Below, piece after piece: positions 21,279 through 30,004 of a stretch of DNA of 64,000 bases. Source of the DNA: Salinicoccus kekensis (lineage in GTDB: Bacteria > Bacillota > Bacilli > Staphylococcales > Salinicoccaceae); NCBI RefSeq assembly GCF_900220995.1, contig NZ_OBQF01000001.1, forward strand, positions 124,001 to 188,000. The letters run 5' to 3'. The notes beneath the pieces were generated by a model that made no database searches, was not told the origin of the DNA, and saw nothing but the letters and a program-made list of their open reading frames with translations. Numbering within the stretch: position 1 is the stretch's first letter; each line of letters opens with the position of its first letter. Made by a program: the position numbers and the translations under genes.

Positions 21279-21334
21279 GGTTTGTGGAGGTGTGAGGGGG
21301 AGATGGCTGTTTAGTTAGCTAAGGAAGTCGGCCT

Positions 21335-21701
21335 GAATGAGCAGATGTGCATGGAATCTGCTTATTCAACTCAAAAAATAGACTTGAATGAGCAGATATG
21401 AAGAGAATCTGCTTACTCGGCTCTGAAAATCGGCTTGAATGAGCAGGAACGAGAAGAATCTGCTCACTCGTATCAAAAAATGGAGCTGAATGAGCAGATA
21501 TGAAGAGAATCTGCTTACTCGGCTCTGAAAATCGGCTTGAATGAGCAGGGACGAGAAGAATCTGCTTACTCGCATCAAAAAATGGAACTGAATGAACAGG
21601 CATGAAGAGGATCTGCTTACTCAGCCCAATAAACAAGCTCGAATAAGCAGGCAGAAATAAAAACTGCTCATCCGTTTATGAAAATCATAACGAATGAGCA
21701 G
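21335..21701. repeat. 51-bp tandem repeat array 1 (eight units, hairpin arms)
   Basis: GAATGAGCAG recurs at 21335, 21386, 21437, 21488, 21539, 21590, 21641 and 21692, a spacing of exactly 51 each time. Each full unit is a 10-base arm, 13 bases, an inverse arm CTGCTTACTC or close to it, and 18 bases. Units 2 and 4 are identical and alternate with units 3 and 5, giving a 102-bp higher order; units 6-8 decay. The arms can form a 10-bp stem with either neighbour. The array fills the gap between ilvA (+) and the NERD gene (-), which converge. No gene is called: the open frames through it are a by-product of the period being a multiple of three. Confidence 0.92.
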
Positions 21702-21718
21702 CTATTTTAAATAATACC

Positions 21719-22615
21719 TCAGTAGTCAATCAAATTTTTTTGTCTATAACGCCTTATTGTTGCACTGCTGCAAGTATGACCGCTGTATTCAGCTAACTTG
21801 CTTGATGATAATTGCCAGGATGAATTGAGTGTGCGTAATTCTTCAACTAACTGCTTTAATACTTCAACTGTAGTGTAGTCATGTGAGCAGGATTTACACA
21901 TGAATTTTCCACGATGCACCCGCTGCAGGGGCACGTGCTCACAATCCGGGCAGAACACTCCGCCGGCGAGTTCTTCGAAGGTGACGTTTGCATCTGCATC
22001 ATAGGCGGATTTGACCACACGCCTTGAATCGAGCATTTCAATGAAGCGGGGGTAATCATACTGGTTTGGCTGCAGCACATACTTCAGCCGCTTCATCATG
22101 TTGGTGCGGACGTATATGTTCTGATGGTTCGGCAGACTGTAGATTGTCTGTTCCGGATGGATGAAGACGATGTTATTGGTCATATTGAAGTGCATATTGA
22201 ATTCACGCATCATTTCTGCCAGGACATTCCGGTGGTTGTCGACCTGGTTCAGCGGGTTGACGATTTCCTTACCGCCGACAAACCGCCATGACCGGTCCGC
22301 CGTGTATTCGATATCGTACTGGTAGTTCTTTATTTCGAATGTATATAATTGGTCGCCGGCGATGATGATGTTATCGATCTGGACTTCAGACGGACCGGCG
22401 GCGGTTTTCCTGTCATCCGCGGCAGCATCAAGCCTGAACCTGTAATCCTTGAGGTGTACAATCGGCACCCCGAGTGCCTCCACAATTCCATCAAACTGCA
22501 GTTCCCCGGTGTAGCCCAGCTGGTATCTCAGGAGGTCTTTCCTGTCCCGGGCACTCAATACGGTGCGTCTGTTCAAAATCTCAAGCTGGACATGCTTCAG
22601 GCTTTTCTTCCTCAT
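21719..22615 (-). CDS. NERD domain protein with C-terminal zinc ribbon
   Basis: A 298-residue soluble protein. The nuclease-related domain (about residues 30-150) shows GYTGELQFDG, then EVQIDNIIIAGDQLYTFEIKN: the E...D...ExK residues of the PD-(D/E)xK fold. Near the C-terminus a zinc ribbon, CPDC then CKSC (about 225-250), precedes a short helical tail with SSATIRRYRQKNLIDY. The ATG at 22615 shares its A with the TGA of yktB. The cellular role of NERD proteins is unsettled; DNA or RNA cleavage is inferred from the fold. A degraded paralogue lies at 24113-24995. Confidence 0.8.
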   Translation of the reverse strand: MRKKSLKHVQLEILNRRTVLSARDRKDLLRYQLGYTGELQFDGIVEALGVPIVHLKDYRFRLDAAADDRKTAAGPSEVQIDNIIIAGDQLYTFEIKNYQYDIEYTADRSWRFVGGKEIVNPLNQVDNHRNVLAEMMREFNMHFNMTNNIVFIHPEQTIYSLPNHQNIYVRTNMMKRLKYVLQPNQYDYPRFIEMLDSRRVVKSAYDADANVTFEELAGGVFCPDCEHVPLQRVHRGKFMCKSCSHDYTTVEVLKQLVEELRTLNSSWQLSSSKLAEYSGHTCSSATIRRYRQKNLIDY

Positions 22616-23223
22616 CAATAGAATTTGACGAGGTCGGTCATCACTTTTTCCAGATCATCGACGAAGACTTCATCAGATTCGAGTTCCGCATCCCCCGGAC
22701 GGTAGACTTTGCCGACGAGGAATTCACCTTTCTTCACATCACGGAGGCGGACCAGTCCGGCCTCCAATTCTTCATCCGAGATCTCGGACAATTGAGGTTT
22801 TTCAGGTTTCATATGATCGAGTGAGATGGAATAGTGCTGCGGCAGTTCCCGGAACATATCGGATTCACGGAGCCACTTTTCCGCCATGTTCTTTTTATCA
22901 GGCGATTCGTAAATCACGCCGTACATGCAGAATGCATGATCCCCCCACAGGCCGATCTGGAAGTGCGGCATCATCTTATAGCCGCGCTTATTGGCCGAGA
23001 AGGCGACCCATGTGTCATCGGGCGGGTTCACTTTGCGGCGGGCATGCATCGCGACATGCGCAAACTGCTCCTCCCCCGTCAGATCCGTCAGGAACCCGGA
23101 AAAATGGTCGCCGAGGTTATATAATTTCACGCGTGGATTTGCCTTCAGTGCCTCCATGCGGGGCGCGAGGCCGTCGATCTTGAATATGTCGAAATCTTTT
23201 TGAGTAAACCTGTATTTTGTCAT
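22615..23223 (-). CDS. yktB: DUF1054 / UPF0637 family protein (YktB)
   Basis: A 202-residue protein starting MTKYRFTQKDFDIFKIDGL, the UPF0637 N-terminus, with HVAMHARRKVNPPDDTW and FQIGLWGDHAF in the middle. Function is unknown. The ATG at 23223 is preceded by GAAGGG; the upstream hydrophobic extension to 23286 is a false start. It is divergent from the IMPase gene and overlaps the NERD gene by one base, so those two are probably one transcript. The yktB/IMPase neighbourhood is conserved in staphylococci. Confidence 0.85.
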   Translation of the reverse strand: MTKYRFTQKDFDIFKIDGLAPRMEALKANPRVKLYNLGDHFSGFLTDLTGEEQFAHVAMHARRKVNPPDDTWVAFSANKRGYKMMPHFQIGLWGDHAFCMYGVIYESPDKKNMAEKWLRESDMFRELPQHYSISLDHMKPEKPQLSEISDEELEAGLVRLRDVKKGEFLVGKVYRPGDAELESDEVFVDDLEKVMTDLVKFY

Positions 23224-23303
23224 GTATATTTTCCCTTCTAAAATTATCACTATTAATATGATAAAATAATAAAAGAACCCAATCAAACTTTTGAGGTGTA
23301 TTT

Positions 23304-24116
23304 ATGGAAATCTATAGATTTGCACAGGAGATCATTCTGGATGCCGGGGAATTCATACGGAACCGGATGATTGAAGACTTTAATATCGACAGCAAATTGA
23401 ATGCCAATGACCTTGTCACTGACGTCGATAAAGAAACCGAACAGTTCCTGTTTGATAAAATTGAAGAAAGGTATCCGCAGCACAGGATCCTCGGTGAAGA
23501 GGGCGCCGGCGCCGATATCGAAGATGCGGACGGTGTCCTATGGATCATCGATCCGATCGACGGCACGTTGAATTTCGTGCACCAGCTTGAAAACTTCGCC
23601 GTCTCCATCGGCATCTACATCGACGGCAAGCCATACGCAGGCCTCATACTCGATGTCATGAAGAACGACCTCTACCACGCAGCCTTCGAGCAGGGTGCCT
23701 ATAAGAATGACGAGGTGCTGCATGATATAGAGGAGTCGAGCCTCAAATCCTCGCTCATCTCGACGAATGCCAACTGGCTCGTGCGGGAGGGGATCAACGC
23801 CCCGTTCATCCAGGTGGTCAAAGATGCCCGCAGTGTACGCTCACTCGGCTCGGCAGCACTTGAATTCGTCAACGTTGTGCGGGGGACGAGCAGTGCGGCC
23901 CTGTTCTTCAGGCTCCATCCATGGGACTTCGCAGGCGGCATCATATTACTGAATGAAGTGGGCGGCATCACGACGACGCTGCTCGGCGACGAGGTCAGGC
24001 TGCTCAAGACGAACAGCATCCTTGCTGCAAATAAAACGATCCATGGTGAGCTCACGGAATACTTCAGGGATGATGATTCATTCATCAAAAATCATAAGGC
24101 ATTCCATAAACTTTAA
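23304..24116 (+). CDS. Inositol monophosphatase family protein (YktC-like)
   Basis: A 270-residue magnesium phosphatase. Metal ligands are in EEGAG and IDPIDGTLNFVH (the DPIDGT motif), and the third ligand Asp is in the C-terminal WDFAGG. Family members cleave inositol phosphate, NADP or other sugar phosphates; the real substrate is not shown by sequence. The ATG at 23304 follows GAGGTG. It is convergent with, and overlaps by four bases, the broken NERD paralogue. Confidence 0.88.
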   Translation: MEIYRFAQEIILDAGEFIRNRMIEDFNIDSKLNANDLVTDVDKETEQFLFDKIEERYPQHRILGEEGAGADIEDADGVLWIIDPIDGTLNFVHQLENFAVSIGIYIDGKPYAGLILDVMKNDLYHAAFEQGAYKNDEVLHDIEESSLKSSLISTNANWLVREGINAPFIQVVKDARSVRSLGSAALEFVNVVRGTSSAALFFRLHPWDFAGGIILLNEVGGITTTLLGDEVRLLKTNSILAANKTIHGELTEYFRDDDSFIKNHKAFHKL

Positions 24117-24995
24117 TCCGGGCCACTCCCGAATTTATATTTGCGGGCGGAAACCTTCCTGAAGAGCGCCCCGGTCAGCCTGGTGTAGGCATAGTTGTTC
24201 AGCTCGAACCCCATGTGCATAAATAGGTCACGCCGGCTGTAGACGGCACCGGGCATGACCTGCTCCAGGCAGAAGAAGTAATCTTCCGCCAGATGCAGCA
24301 TGTTGTCGATGGACAGGCAGACATTGCACTGCAGGAGGTTGCTGTTGAATATCGTGAAATCATGCGAGCGGCACTTGAGGCACCTTATGCCGGGCCTGAA
24401 TAGAGACAAGTCGAATACAGGACGGCCCCTTTGGAATAAGTCAACTGGGGAGCGGGGTGTCTTTATTTTTCAGTACGGCGGACTGTTCCACGGCCTTCAG
24501 GTAGTAGGGCAGGTTCAGCTTCGATAAAAACAGGTCGGACTTCCGGGTCTTCAGCACGAAATTATCATTCATCATCACATACTTCACGATGATCGGGCGC
24601 TGGAACTCGCCTTCATCGATGAGCCGGGCTTTGAACATCTGGTACAGTTTTTCGCTGCGGTTCAGATCGAGCACTGCAGCGTGCGCATCATTGCACAGGA
24701 TGTTGAAGGTGTTGATGTAATGGCCGCCGGCGAGGTCGTGGAGGATGAATATGTAGTAGCAGTAATCCGTGACCATCAGCACGTGGACGAACTCGTATTC
24801 ACCATCCACGTACACTTCCGAATGCCAGTACACATCGATGTTCGCAGTCTTTATTTCGTCCAGGTACAGTTCGAACTCTTCTTCGAGTTTCTCGGAGCGG
24901 CGGAGGGCCCGGTATTCCTTCGTCTCATCTTCGGAAAACGGCAGGCGGTTGTAGAGGAATTCATAGATCTTCAGTTTTTCATTTTTCTTACGCAT
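24113..24995 (-). pseudogene. Frameshifted paralogue of the NERD/zinc-ribbon protein
   Basis: Two minus-strand frames, 24995-24441 (184 residues, MRKKNEKLKIYEFLYNRLPF) and about 24450-24113 (zinc ribbon CLKC...CNVC), join if one C is removed from the CCCC just before the TGA at 24443-24441. The joined product is about 295 residues, matching the NERD protein at 21719-22615 in length, start and zinc-ribbon position. The region aligning with the nuclease motif (VHVLMVTDYCYYIFILHDL) lacks the ExK pair, so it is catalytically altered even if read through. The ATG at 24995 has AAAGGGG upstream. It could be a sequencing indel in a homopolymer rather than a true pseudogene. Confidence 0.7.
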
Positions 24996-25081
24996 CTGTT
25001 GCACCCCTTTATAAAGTATTGCTTCAATTGTGCATAAGAAGGGAATTGTCGTCAAAGTGCAACAATTTGATTTTTGGCATG

Positions 25082-25110
25082 AAAAAAGAACAGAAACCCG
25101 GTTTCTGTTC
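25082..25110 (-). terminator. Terminator after the DUF5325 gene
   Basis: On the minus strand GAACAGAAAC (25110-25101) and GTTTCTGTTC (25097-25088) form a 10-bp stem with a three-base loop, followed by six T. Position is 57 bases after the gene's stop. Confidence 0.75.
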
Positions 25111-25166
25111 AGCGGAAATTCAAATTCTGTTTGTGGAATGATGCAGAAAAACGAAATCTGTAGTTT

Positions 25167-25358
25167 TTATAACCAGCCGTTTTCACGGTATTTTTTCTTC
25201 AGTGTAAAACCGACCCCGAAGATGCCGATGAAGATCAGCACCGTGAGGGCTGCGAACACCCACATCGCTTCCGCCGCGAAGACCGAAAAGGCGACCATCA
25301 TCAAAACGGCCAGAAAAGCGAGCAGTAAAAATATAGATTTAGATTTGGGTTTGTCCAT
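25167..25358 (-). CDS. Small membrane protein, DUF5325-like (YlaF)
   Basis: A 63-residue protein with a short basic N-terminus (MDKPKSKS) and two transmembrane helices, about residues 9-29 and 33-54, ending KKKYRENGWL. The small double-helix layout next to typA matches DUF5325/YlaF. Function is unknown. The ATG at 25358 has AAGGAG nine bases upstream, while the ATG at 25382 has none. A minus-strand extended -10 (TGCTATACT, hexamer at 25399-25394) gives a likely promoter. Confidence 0.75.
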   Translation of the reverse strand: MDKPKSKSIFLLLAFLAVLMMVAFSVFAAEAMWVFAALTVLIFIGIFGVGFTLKKKYRENGWL

Positions 25359-25455
25359 GATCCGGAACTCCTTACGTGTCATTGTATCCTAACAGTATAG
25401 CATATTTACCACTTTATCAACAGATTACATTTTATATGAATTAAAGGGCAACTGT

Positions 25456-25463
25456 GATATAAT
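25456..25463 (+). promoter_or_regulatory. Extended -10 promoter of typA
   Basis: TGATATAAT: TATAAT at 25458-25463 with TGN immediately upstream. No good -35 is seen, as is common with extended -10 promoters. Confidence 0.45.
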
Positions 25464-25506
25464 GATACAGTTAAAGATCAATTCTAACAATGAAGGGAAA
25501 GTCTTG

Positions 25507-27348
25507 ATGAAATTAAGAGAAGATATCCGCAATATCGCAATCATCGCCCATGTCGATCATGGGAAGACCACATTAGTCGACCAATTACTGAAACAGTCCG
25601 GCATGTTCCGCGAAAATGAGCATGTGGAAGAACGTGCGATGGACTCGAATGATATAGAGAGAGAACGCGGTATCACGATTCTTGCCAAAAATACCGCGAT
25701 TGATTATAAGGGCACACGAATAAACATCCTGGATACGCCGGGCCACGCCGATTTCGGCGGTGAAGTCGAACGGATCATGAAGATGGTGGACGGTGTCATC
25801 CTCGTCGTGGATGCATATGAAGGGACGATGCCGCAGACGCGCTTCGTGCTGAAAAAGGCGCTTGAGCAGAATCTGAAGCCGCTCGTCGTCGTGAATAAGA
25901 TTGATAAAGAAGCGGCTCGTCCTGAAGAAGTCGTGGACGAAGTGCTCGAACTCTTCATCGAGCTGGATGCAAATGACGAACAGCTTGAATTCCCTGTTGC
26001 CTATGCGTCGGCGATGAACGGGACGGCAAGTGAGGACCCGGATGAGCAGGATGAAGATATGCAGTCCATCTACAAAATGATCGTCGATTATGTTCCGGCA
26101 CCTGTCGATAACAGCGATGATCCGCTCCAGTTCCAGGTGGCTCTGCTGGATTACAACGACTACGTCGGCCGTATCGGCGTTGGACGTGTGTTCCGCGGGG
26201 AGATGCGTGTCGGTCAGCAGGTATCACTGATCAAGATCGACGGCAGCGTGAAGAATTTCCGTGTGACCAAAATATTCGGTTTCTTCGGGCTGAACCGGCT
26301 GGAGATCGACCATGCGAAAGCAGGCGACCTCATCGCGGTCAGCGGCATGGAGGACATCAACGTCGGGGAGACGGTGACACCTGTCGACCATCAGGATCCT
26401 ATGCCGGTCTTAAGGATCGACGAGCCGACGCTCCAGATGACGTTCTCGGTCAACAACTCACCGTTTGCAGGACGCGACGGCAAGTTCGTCACTGCACGCA
26501 AAATTGAAGAGCGCCTCGAACAGCAGCTGGAGACGGATGTATCCCTGAAGGTCGAACCGACCGACCAGCCGGATGCGTGGGTCGTTTCAGGACGCGGCGA
26601 GCTGCACTTGTCCATCCTGATCGAGAACATGCGGCGTGAAGGTTTCGAGCTGCAGGTATCAAAACCGATCGTCATCGAAAGGGAAATCGACGGCGTCAAA
26701 TGTGAACCGTTCGAACGTGTGCAGATCGATGTACCGGAAAGCGATACGGGCAGCATCATCGAATCCCTCGGCCAGCGTAAGGGCGAGATGCTCGATATGT
26801 CGAACACGGGCAACGGCCAGACCCGCCTGGTGTTCCTCGTGCCTGCAAGGGGCCTCATCGGCTACAGGACCGAATTCATGTCCATGACGAGCGGCTACGG
26901 CATTTTGAACCATACATTCGAAGAGTACCGTCCGGCAATCAAAGGGCGCATCGGCGGCAGAAGGAACGGTGTACTCGTCTCGATGGATAAAGGCACTGCC
27001 TCCACCTATGCGATACTCCAGCTTTCGGACCGCGGCACGAACTTCATGGAGCCCGGCACCGATGTGTATGAAGGCATGGTCGTCGGCGAGAACTCCCGCG
27101 ATAACGACCTGACGGTGAACATCACCAAAGTGAAGGCGGCTAACAACATCCGTTCCGCAACGAAGGAACAGACGGAGACGATGAAGAAACCGCGTGTCAT
27201 GACACTTGAGGAAGCACTTGAGTTCATCAATGAGGATGAGCTTGTGGAAGTGACGCCCGACAATGTCAGATTGAGAAAGAGGATCCTCGATAAGAGCGCG
27301 AGGGAACGCGCCCAGAAGAAAGAAAAGATAAGACTTGAATCGGAGTGA
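25507..27348 (+). CDS. typA: Ribosome-associated GTPase TypA/BipA
   Basis: A 613-residue translational GTPase related to EF-G. G1 is AHVDHGKTT, G3 is DTPGHADFGGEV, and G4 is NKID. The EF-G-like domains III and V and the BipA-specific C-terminal domain (GQRKGEMLDM, FMSMTSGYGILNHTF) follow. It acts on the 70S ribosome in stress, cold and subunit assembly. The ATG at 25507 is preceded by GAAGGGAAA; the upstream ATG at 25462 overlaps the promoter and is rejected. It lies seven bases before ylaH. Confidence 0.96.
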   Translation: MKLREDIRNIAIIAHVDHGKTTLVDQLLKQSGMFRENEHVEERAMDSNDIERERGITILAKNTAIDYKGTRINILDTPGHADFGGEVERIMKMVDGVILVVDAYEGTMPQTRFVLKKALEQNLKPLVVVNKIDKEAARPEEVVDEVLELFIELDANDEQLEFPVAYASAMNGTASEDPDEQDEDMQSIYKMIVDYVPAPVDNSDDPLQFQVALLDYNDYVGRIGVGRVFRGEMRVGQQVSLIKIDGSVKNFRVTKIFGFFGLNRLEIDHAKAGDLIAVSGMEDINVGETVTPVDHQDPMPVLRIDEPTLQMTFSVNNSPFAGRDGKFVTARKIEERLEQQLETDVSLKVEPTDQPDAWVVSGRGELHLSILIENMRREGFELQVSKPIVIEREIDGVKCEPFERVQIDVPESDTGSIIESLGQRKGEMLDMSNTGNGQTRLVFLVPARGLIGYRTEFMSMTSGYGILNHTFEEYRPAIKGRIGGRRNGVLVSMDKGTASTYAILQLSDRGTNFMEPGTDVYEGMVVGENSRDNDLTVNITKVKAANNIRSATKEQTETMKKPRVMTLEEALEFINEDELVEVTPDNVRLRKRILDKSARERAQKKEKIRLESE

Positions 27349-27354
27349 ATATAA

Positions 27355-27720
27355 TTGTTTCTCCCAGCTGTACTGTCCAATGCTTCAGTCAATGTCAATG
27401 AGCGCCTGACTTTTTTCGGCCGCCTGTACGGCCTCGATACGAATCCTGAGCTCGGGATGTGGCTTTTGTTCATCACCATCTTCATACTCTCCATCATCGT
27501 TTATGTTCTGGGCTTCGCCCGGAAGATCAAACTGTGGCAGAATATAGTGATCTATATCGTGATGTTCATAGGGTGCTTGATTTTGACGTTCTTCGGTGCA
27601 TTCCTGCCTGTGGCGGAAAGCCTGATCGTTGCTGCGATCGTGCTCGGCCTTTACCGCTTCAGGCTCCACCGGGAGCGTAAGGCGGGCAATATACCGCCGA
27701 AACAAAAAGGAGTCAGATGA
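27355..27720 (+). CDS. ylaH: YlaH-like membrane protein
   Basis: A 121-residue membrane protein with three hydrophobic stretches (about residues 34-54, 60-80 and 83-103) and a basic tail ending IPPKQKGVR. It matches YlaH-like proteins, which follow typA in Bacilli. Function is unknown. The start is TTG at 27355, six bases after GGAGTGA. It is the second gene of the typA unit and is closed by a strong bidirectional terminator. Confidence 0.8.
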   Translation: MFLPAVLSNASVNVNERLTFFGRLYGLDTNPELGMWLLFITIFILSIIVYVLGFARKIKLWQNIVIYIVMFIGCLILTFFGAFLPVAESLIVAAIVLGLYRFRLHRERKAGNIPPKQKGVR

Positions 27721-27726
27721 AAAAGA

Positions 27727-27770
27727 ACGCCGGAGTGAGGTAGTATCTCACTCCGGCGTGTCTTTTATTT
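27727..27770. terminator. Bidirectional terminator between ylaH and the YlaL-like gene
   Basis: ACGCCGGAGTGAG (27727-27739), loop GTAGTAT, CTCACTCCGGCGT (27747-27759), with T-rich flanks on both strands. The strongest hairpin in this part of the window. Confidence 0.9.
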
Positions 27771-28247
27771 TATGGAGATTGCCGTCACATGCTTCAGGCG
27801 CGTCTTAAGTTGATTGTCTTCAATGACGACAAGATCGATCATATTGTCATCATACAGCCTTTTGCCTTCCTCACTGAACTGTGCGAAGTGTTTTCCGCGT
27901 TCATTGTAGGGCAGTATCGTCGTACCTTCATCGTGTGTATATGTAATCATCGCATCGTCCCCGCGCTCGGGTTCCGTATACTCAAGAAAAGGCTCGAGGC
28001 CGATGATGAATGTCTCTTCGAGCAGCTGGCTGTTCTTATACTTCTTCTCCGATTTGAGTGTCGGCGGTTTTGAGGTGCCTTCGATGATCTGGCGGTTCCA
28101 CTCCGTATTGTCGTCGAAGGATATGGCCTCATCCTCCTTCGGTGCGGTCAGTGCCTCGTCCAAAGTCAATTTGCGGTCATCGAAAATCCATGTTGAAGGG
28201 TCTAGTGTAATCTGGAATTTGATATCTCCCTGAATTTGTATAATCAT
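27765..28247 (-). CDS. Conserved hypothetical protein, YlaL-like by position
   Basis: A 160-residue soluble protein beginning MIIQIQGDIKFQITLDPSTW, with a beta-rich N-terminus, a central charged region (SFDDNTEWNRQIIEG) and an ITYTHDEGTTILPYNERGKHF stretch. No catalytic motif is recognised. Position between ylaH and ylaN suggests the ylaL locus of Bacillus; I cannot confirm homology without a search. AAGGAG lies seven bases before the ATG. Monocistronic and convergent with ylaH. Confidence 0.7.
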   Translation of the reverse strand: MIIQIQGDIKFQITLDPSTWIFDDRKLTLDEALTAPKEDEAISFDDNTEWNRQIIEGTSKPPTLKSEKKYKNSQLLEETFIIGLEPFLEYTEPERGDDAMITYTHDEGTTILPYNERGKHFAQFSEEGKRLYDDNMIDLVVIEDNQLKTRLKHVTAISIK

Positions 28248-28394
28248 AACATCGCTCCTTATGACCTCAATTATATCAAAGTCCGCTTTTATATTATACG
28301 CCTTTGGTGAATTTACAGCCTTTGGTTTCCTTGCAATTTTACCTTTCGTGATATAAAATTTTCATTATAGCAAGAAGAGGGGGTAAGTGAGTCC

Positions 28395-28688
28395 ATGAAT
28401 GAAGAATTGCGTCATCAGGCATATGCACAGCTCGAAGCGGATGCAGATCGTATAGTACAGCTGATCAAGGTGCAGATGGACAATTTGACGATGCCCCAAT
28501 GCCCTGTCTATGAGGAAGTATTAGATACACAAATGTACGGACTTTCCAAGGAAGTGAATTTTGCTGTACGTCTTGGGTTGGTGGATGCAGAAGATGGACG
28601 GGAGCTCTTGGAGAAACTGGAAATCGAAGTCTCAAAAGTCCATGATCTATATATGCAAGAGGAAAAACTTGAGTCTAAAGAAATTTAA
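28395..28688 (+). CDS. ylaN: YlaN family protein (UPF0358)
   Basis: A 97-residue helical protein with the family pattern [20 protein letters not shown] and [19 protein letters not shown]. YlaN is conserved in Bacilli. In S. aureus and B. subtilis it has been linked to iron homeostasis, binding iron and modulating Fur; that role is from the literature, not from this sequence. Its last codons form the left arm of its terminator. Confidence 0.9.
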   Translation: MNEELRHQAYAQLEADADRIVQLIKVQMDNLTMPQCPVYEEVLDTQMYGLSKEVNFAVRLGLVDAEDGRELLEKLEIEVSKVHDLYMQEEKLESKEI

Positions 28689-28704
28689 TCTTTAGACTTT
28701 TTTT
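28672..28704 (+). terminator. Terminator overlapping the end of ylaN
   Basis: AGTCTAAAG (28672-28680), a loop containing the stop codon, CTTTAGACT (28690-28698), then T. Confidence 0.75.
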
Positions 28705-28720
28705 AAATGAGGGGACTAAT

Positions 28721-29908
28721 GTGCAATACATAAAAGATTTTTTCAATTACGTCAAAGTATATTCCAAGTATGTGGACTTCATGATCATCATCATATATGT
28801 CCTTTTGAGTTTGCTCGGCCTTGTAATGATCTACAGTTCCAGTATGGTGATGGCAGCGAATAATCCGAATTTCTCTTCTCCCGGCCACTTTTATATTAGG
28901 CAGGGCCTCTTCATCATCCTTGGATTCCTGATCGTTTTCTTCATGAGCTATTTCATGTCCGGTGAAATACTGAAAAATAAAAAAGTCCAGCTGACGGCGC
29001 TCATCATCATCATGGTGCTGCTGCTCTATACGCTGTTCTTTGGAGATATCGTCAACGGCCAGAGGAACAGGATACAGATCGGGTCGCTCAGCCTGCAGGC
29101 TTCCGAGTTCTTCAAAGTGCTCGTCATCATCTACATGGCCTATATATACGACAGGAAGCTGTCATCCAGGGTGATGGCGCCCATCGACTACATCTATCCC
29201 ATGATCTTCATCGGCGCATGTTCCGCCCTGGTCCTGCTGACGGACTTCGGCACATGGATGATCGTCGCCGGCATCATCATCGGTATGTTCATCTACTCCG
29301 GGGTACCCTTGAAATTCATCTTTAAGACGGGCCTTGTGATCACCGTGGCATTCGGGGTCCTGATGGGCATCGCCTACCTGTTCAGTGGCCAGATTCTATC
29401 TGATTACCAGATCGCAAGGATAGAGACGTTCATCAATCCTTTCAGCGATCCGATGGGGGCGGGCTATCAGCTGACCAACTCCCTGATTGCGATCTCCCAC
29501 GGTGGAATATTCGGCAACGGCCTCGGTAACGGCGTGATGAAGCTCGGCTATCTGCCCGAGCCGCACACCGATTTCATCTTTGCGGTCGTCGCGGAGGAAC
29601 TGGGCCTTATCGGAGTGTTCTTTGTCATCATCCTGTTCATCATCCTGGTCCTCAAGGCTTTGAGGTATGCTTCTGTATCGAAGGACAAGTTTTACAGCAT
29701 GATCTGCATGGGGGTCGCACTTTACATCTCGATCCAGCTTTTCATCAACATCGGCGGAATCTCCAAGATCATCCCGCTTACGGGAGTGCCGCTGCCGCTG
29801 CTCAGCTACGGCGGATCTTCATTCCTCGCGGTATCGATTGCGGTGGGGCTGCTCATCATTGCGGCGAAGCATGTAAAGAAAGAAAAAGAAGGATTTAATA
29901 GCCGGTAA
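28721..29908 (+). CDS. ftsW: Septal peptidoglycan glycosyltransferase FtsW
   Basis: A 395-residue SEDS-family membrane protein with about ten helices. It polymerises lipid II at the septum with its cognate PBP (Pbp1 here). The signatures DFGTWMIVAG, the GNGLGNGVMKLGYLPEPHTDFIFAV loop, carried by residues with the GLGxSxxKxxYLPxxHxDFIF pattern, and LPLLSYGGSS near the C-terminus are all clear. The start is GTG at 28721 after GAGGGG. RodA is the main alternative, but the position before pyc is that of ftsW in staphylococci. Confidence 0.92.
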   Translation: MQYIKDFFNYVKVYSKYVDFMIIIIYVLLSLLGLVMIYSSSMVMAANNPNFSSPGHFYIRQGLFIILGFLIVFFMSYFMSGEILKNKKVQLTALIIIMVLLLYTLFFGDIVNGQRNRIQIGSLSLQASEFFKVLVIIYMAYIYDRKLSSRVMAPIDYIYPMIFIGACSALVLLTDFGTWMIVAGIIIGMFIYSGVPLKFIFKTGLVITVAFGVLMGIAYLFSGQILSDYQIARIETFINPFSDPMGAGYQLTNSLIAISHGGIFGNGLGNGVMKLGYLPEPHTDFIFAVVAEELGLIGVFFVIILFIILVLKALRYASVSKDKFYSMICMGVALYISIQLFINIGGISKIIPLTGVPLPLLSYGGSSFLAVSIAVGLLIIAAKHVKKEKEGFNSR

Positions 29909-29928
29909 TTTAAAAATTACCGGTTTTT
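29902..29928 (+). terminator. Terminator after ftsW
   Basis: CCGGTAATT (29902-29910), loop TAAA, AATTACCGG (29915-29923), then five T. Confidence 0.85.
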
Positions 29929-30004
29929 CGTATAAAAAATAGTGTGAATTTTAGAACATTTGCTATATAATGAATTCATTATGCTTTGTGGGAGGATTTT
30001 GTTT

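Noticed and set aside
21319-21636. Minus-strand open frame with a 17-residue repeat (SKQILFxSAHS-like) through array 1
   Set aside because: TTG start without SD. A 51-bp period keeps any stop-free frame open across all units, so length alone means nothing. The DNA arms, not the peptide, are what both arrays share best.
21335-21701. CRISPR array
   Set aside because: Spacers are repeated rather than unique, the units are 51 bp with internal inverted arms, and no cas genes are present.
22615-23286. N-terminal membrane helix on YktB from the longer frame
   Set aside because: The upstream start has no SD, and UPF0637 proteins begin at the MTKYRFTQKDF residue pattern at 23223.
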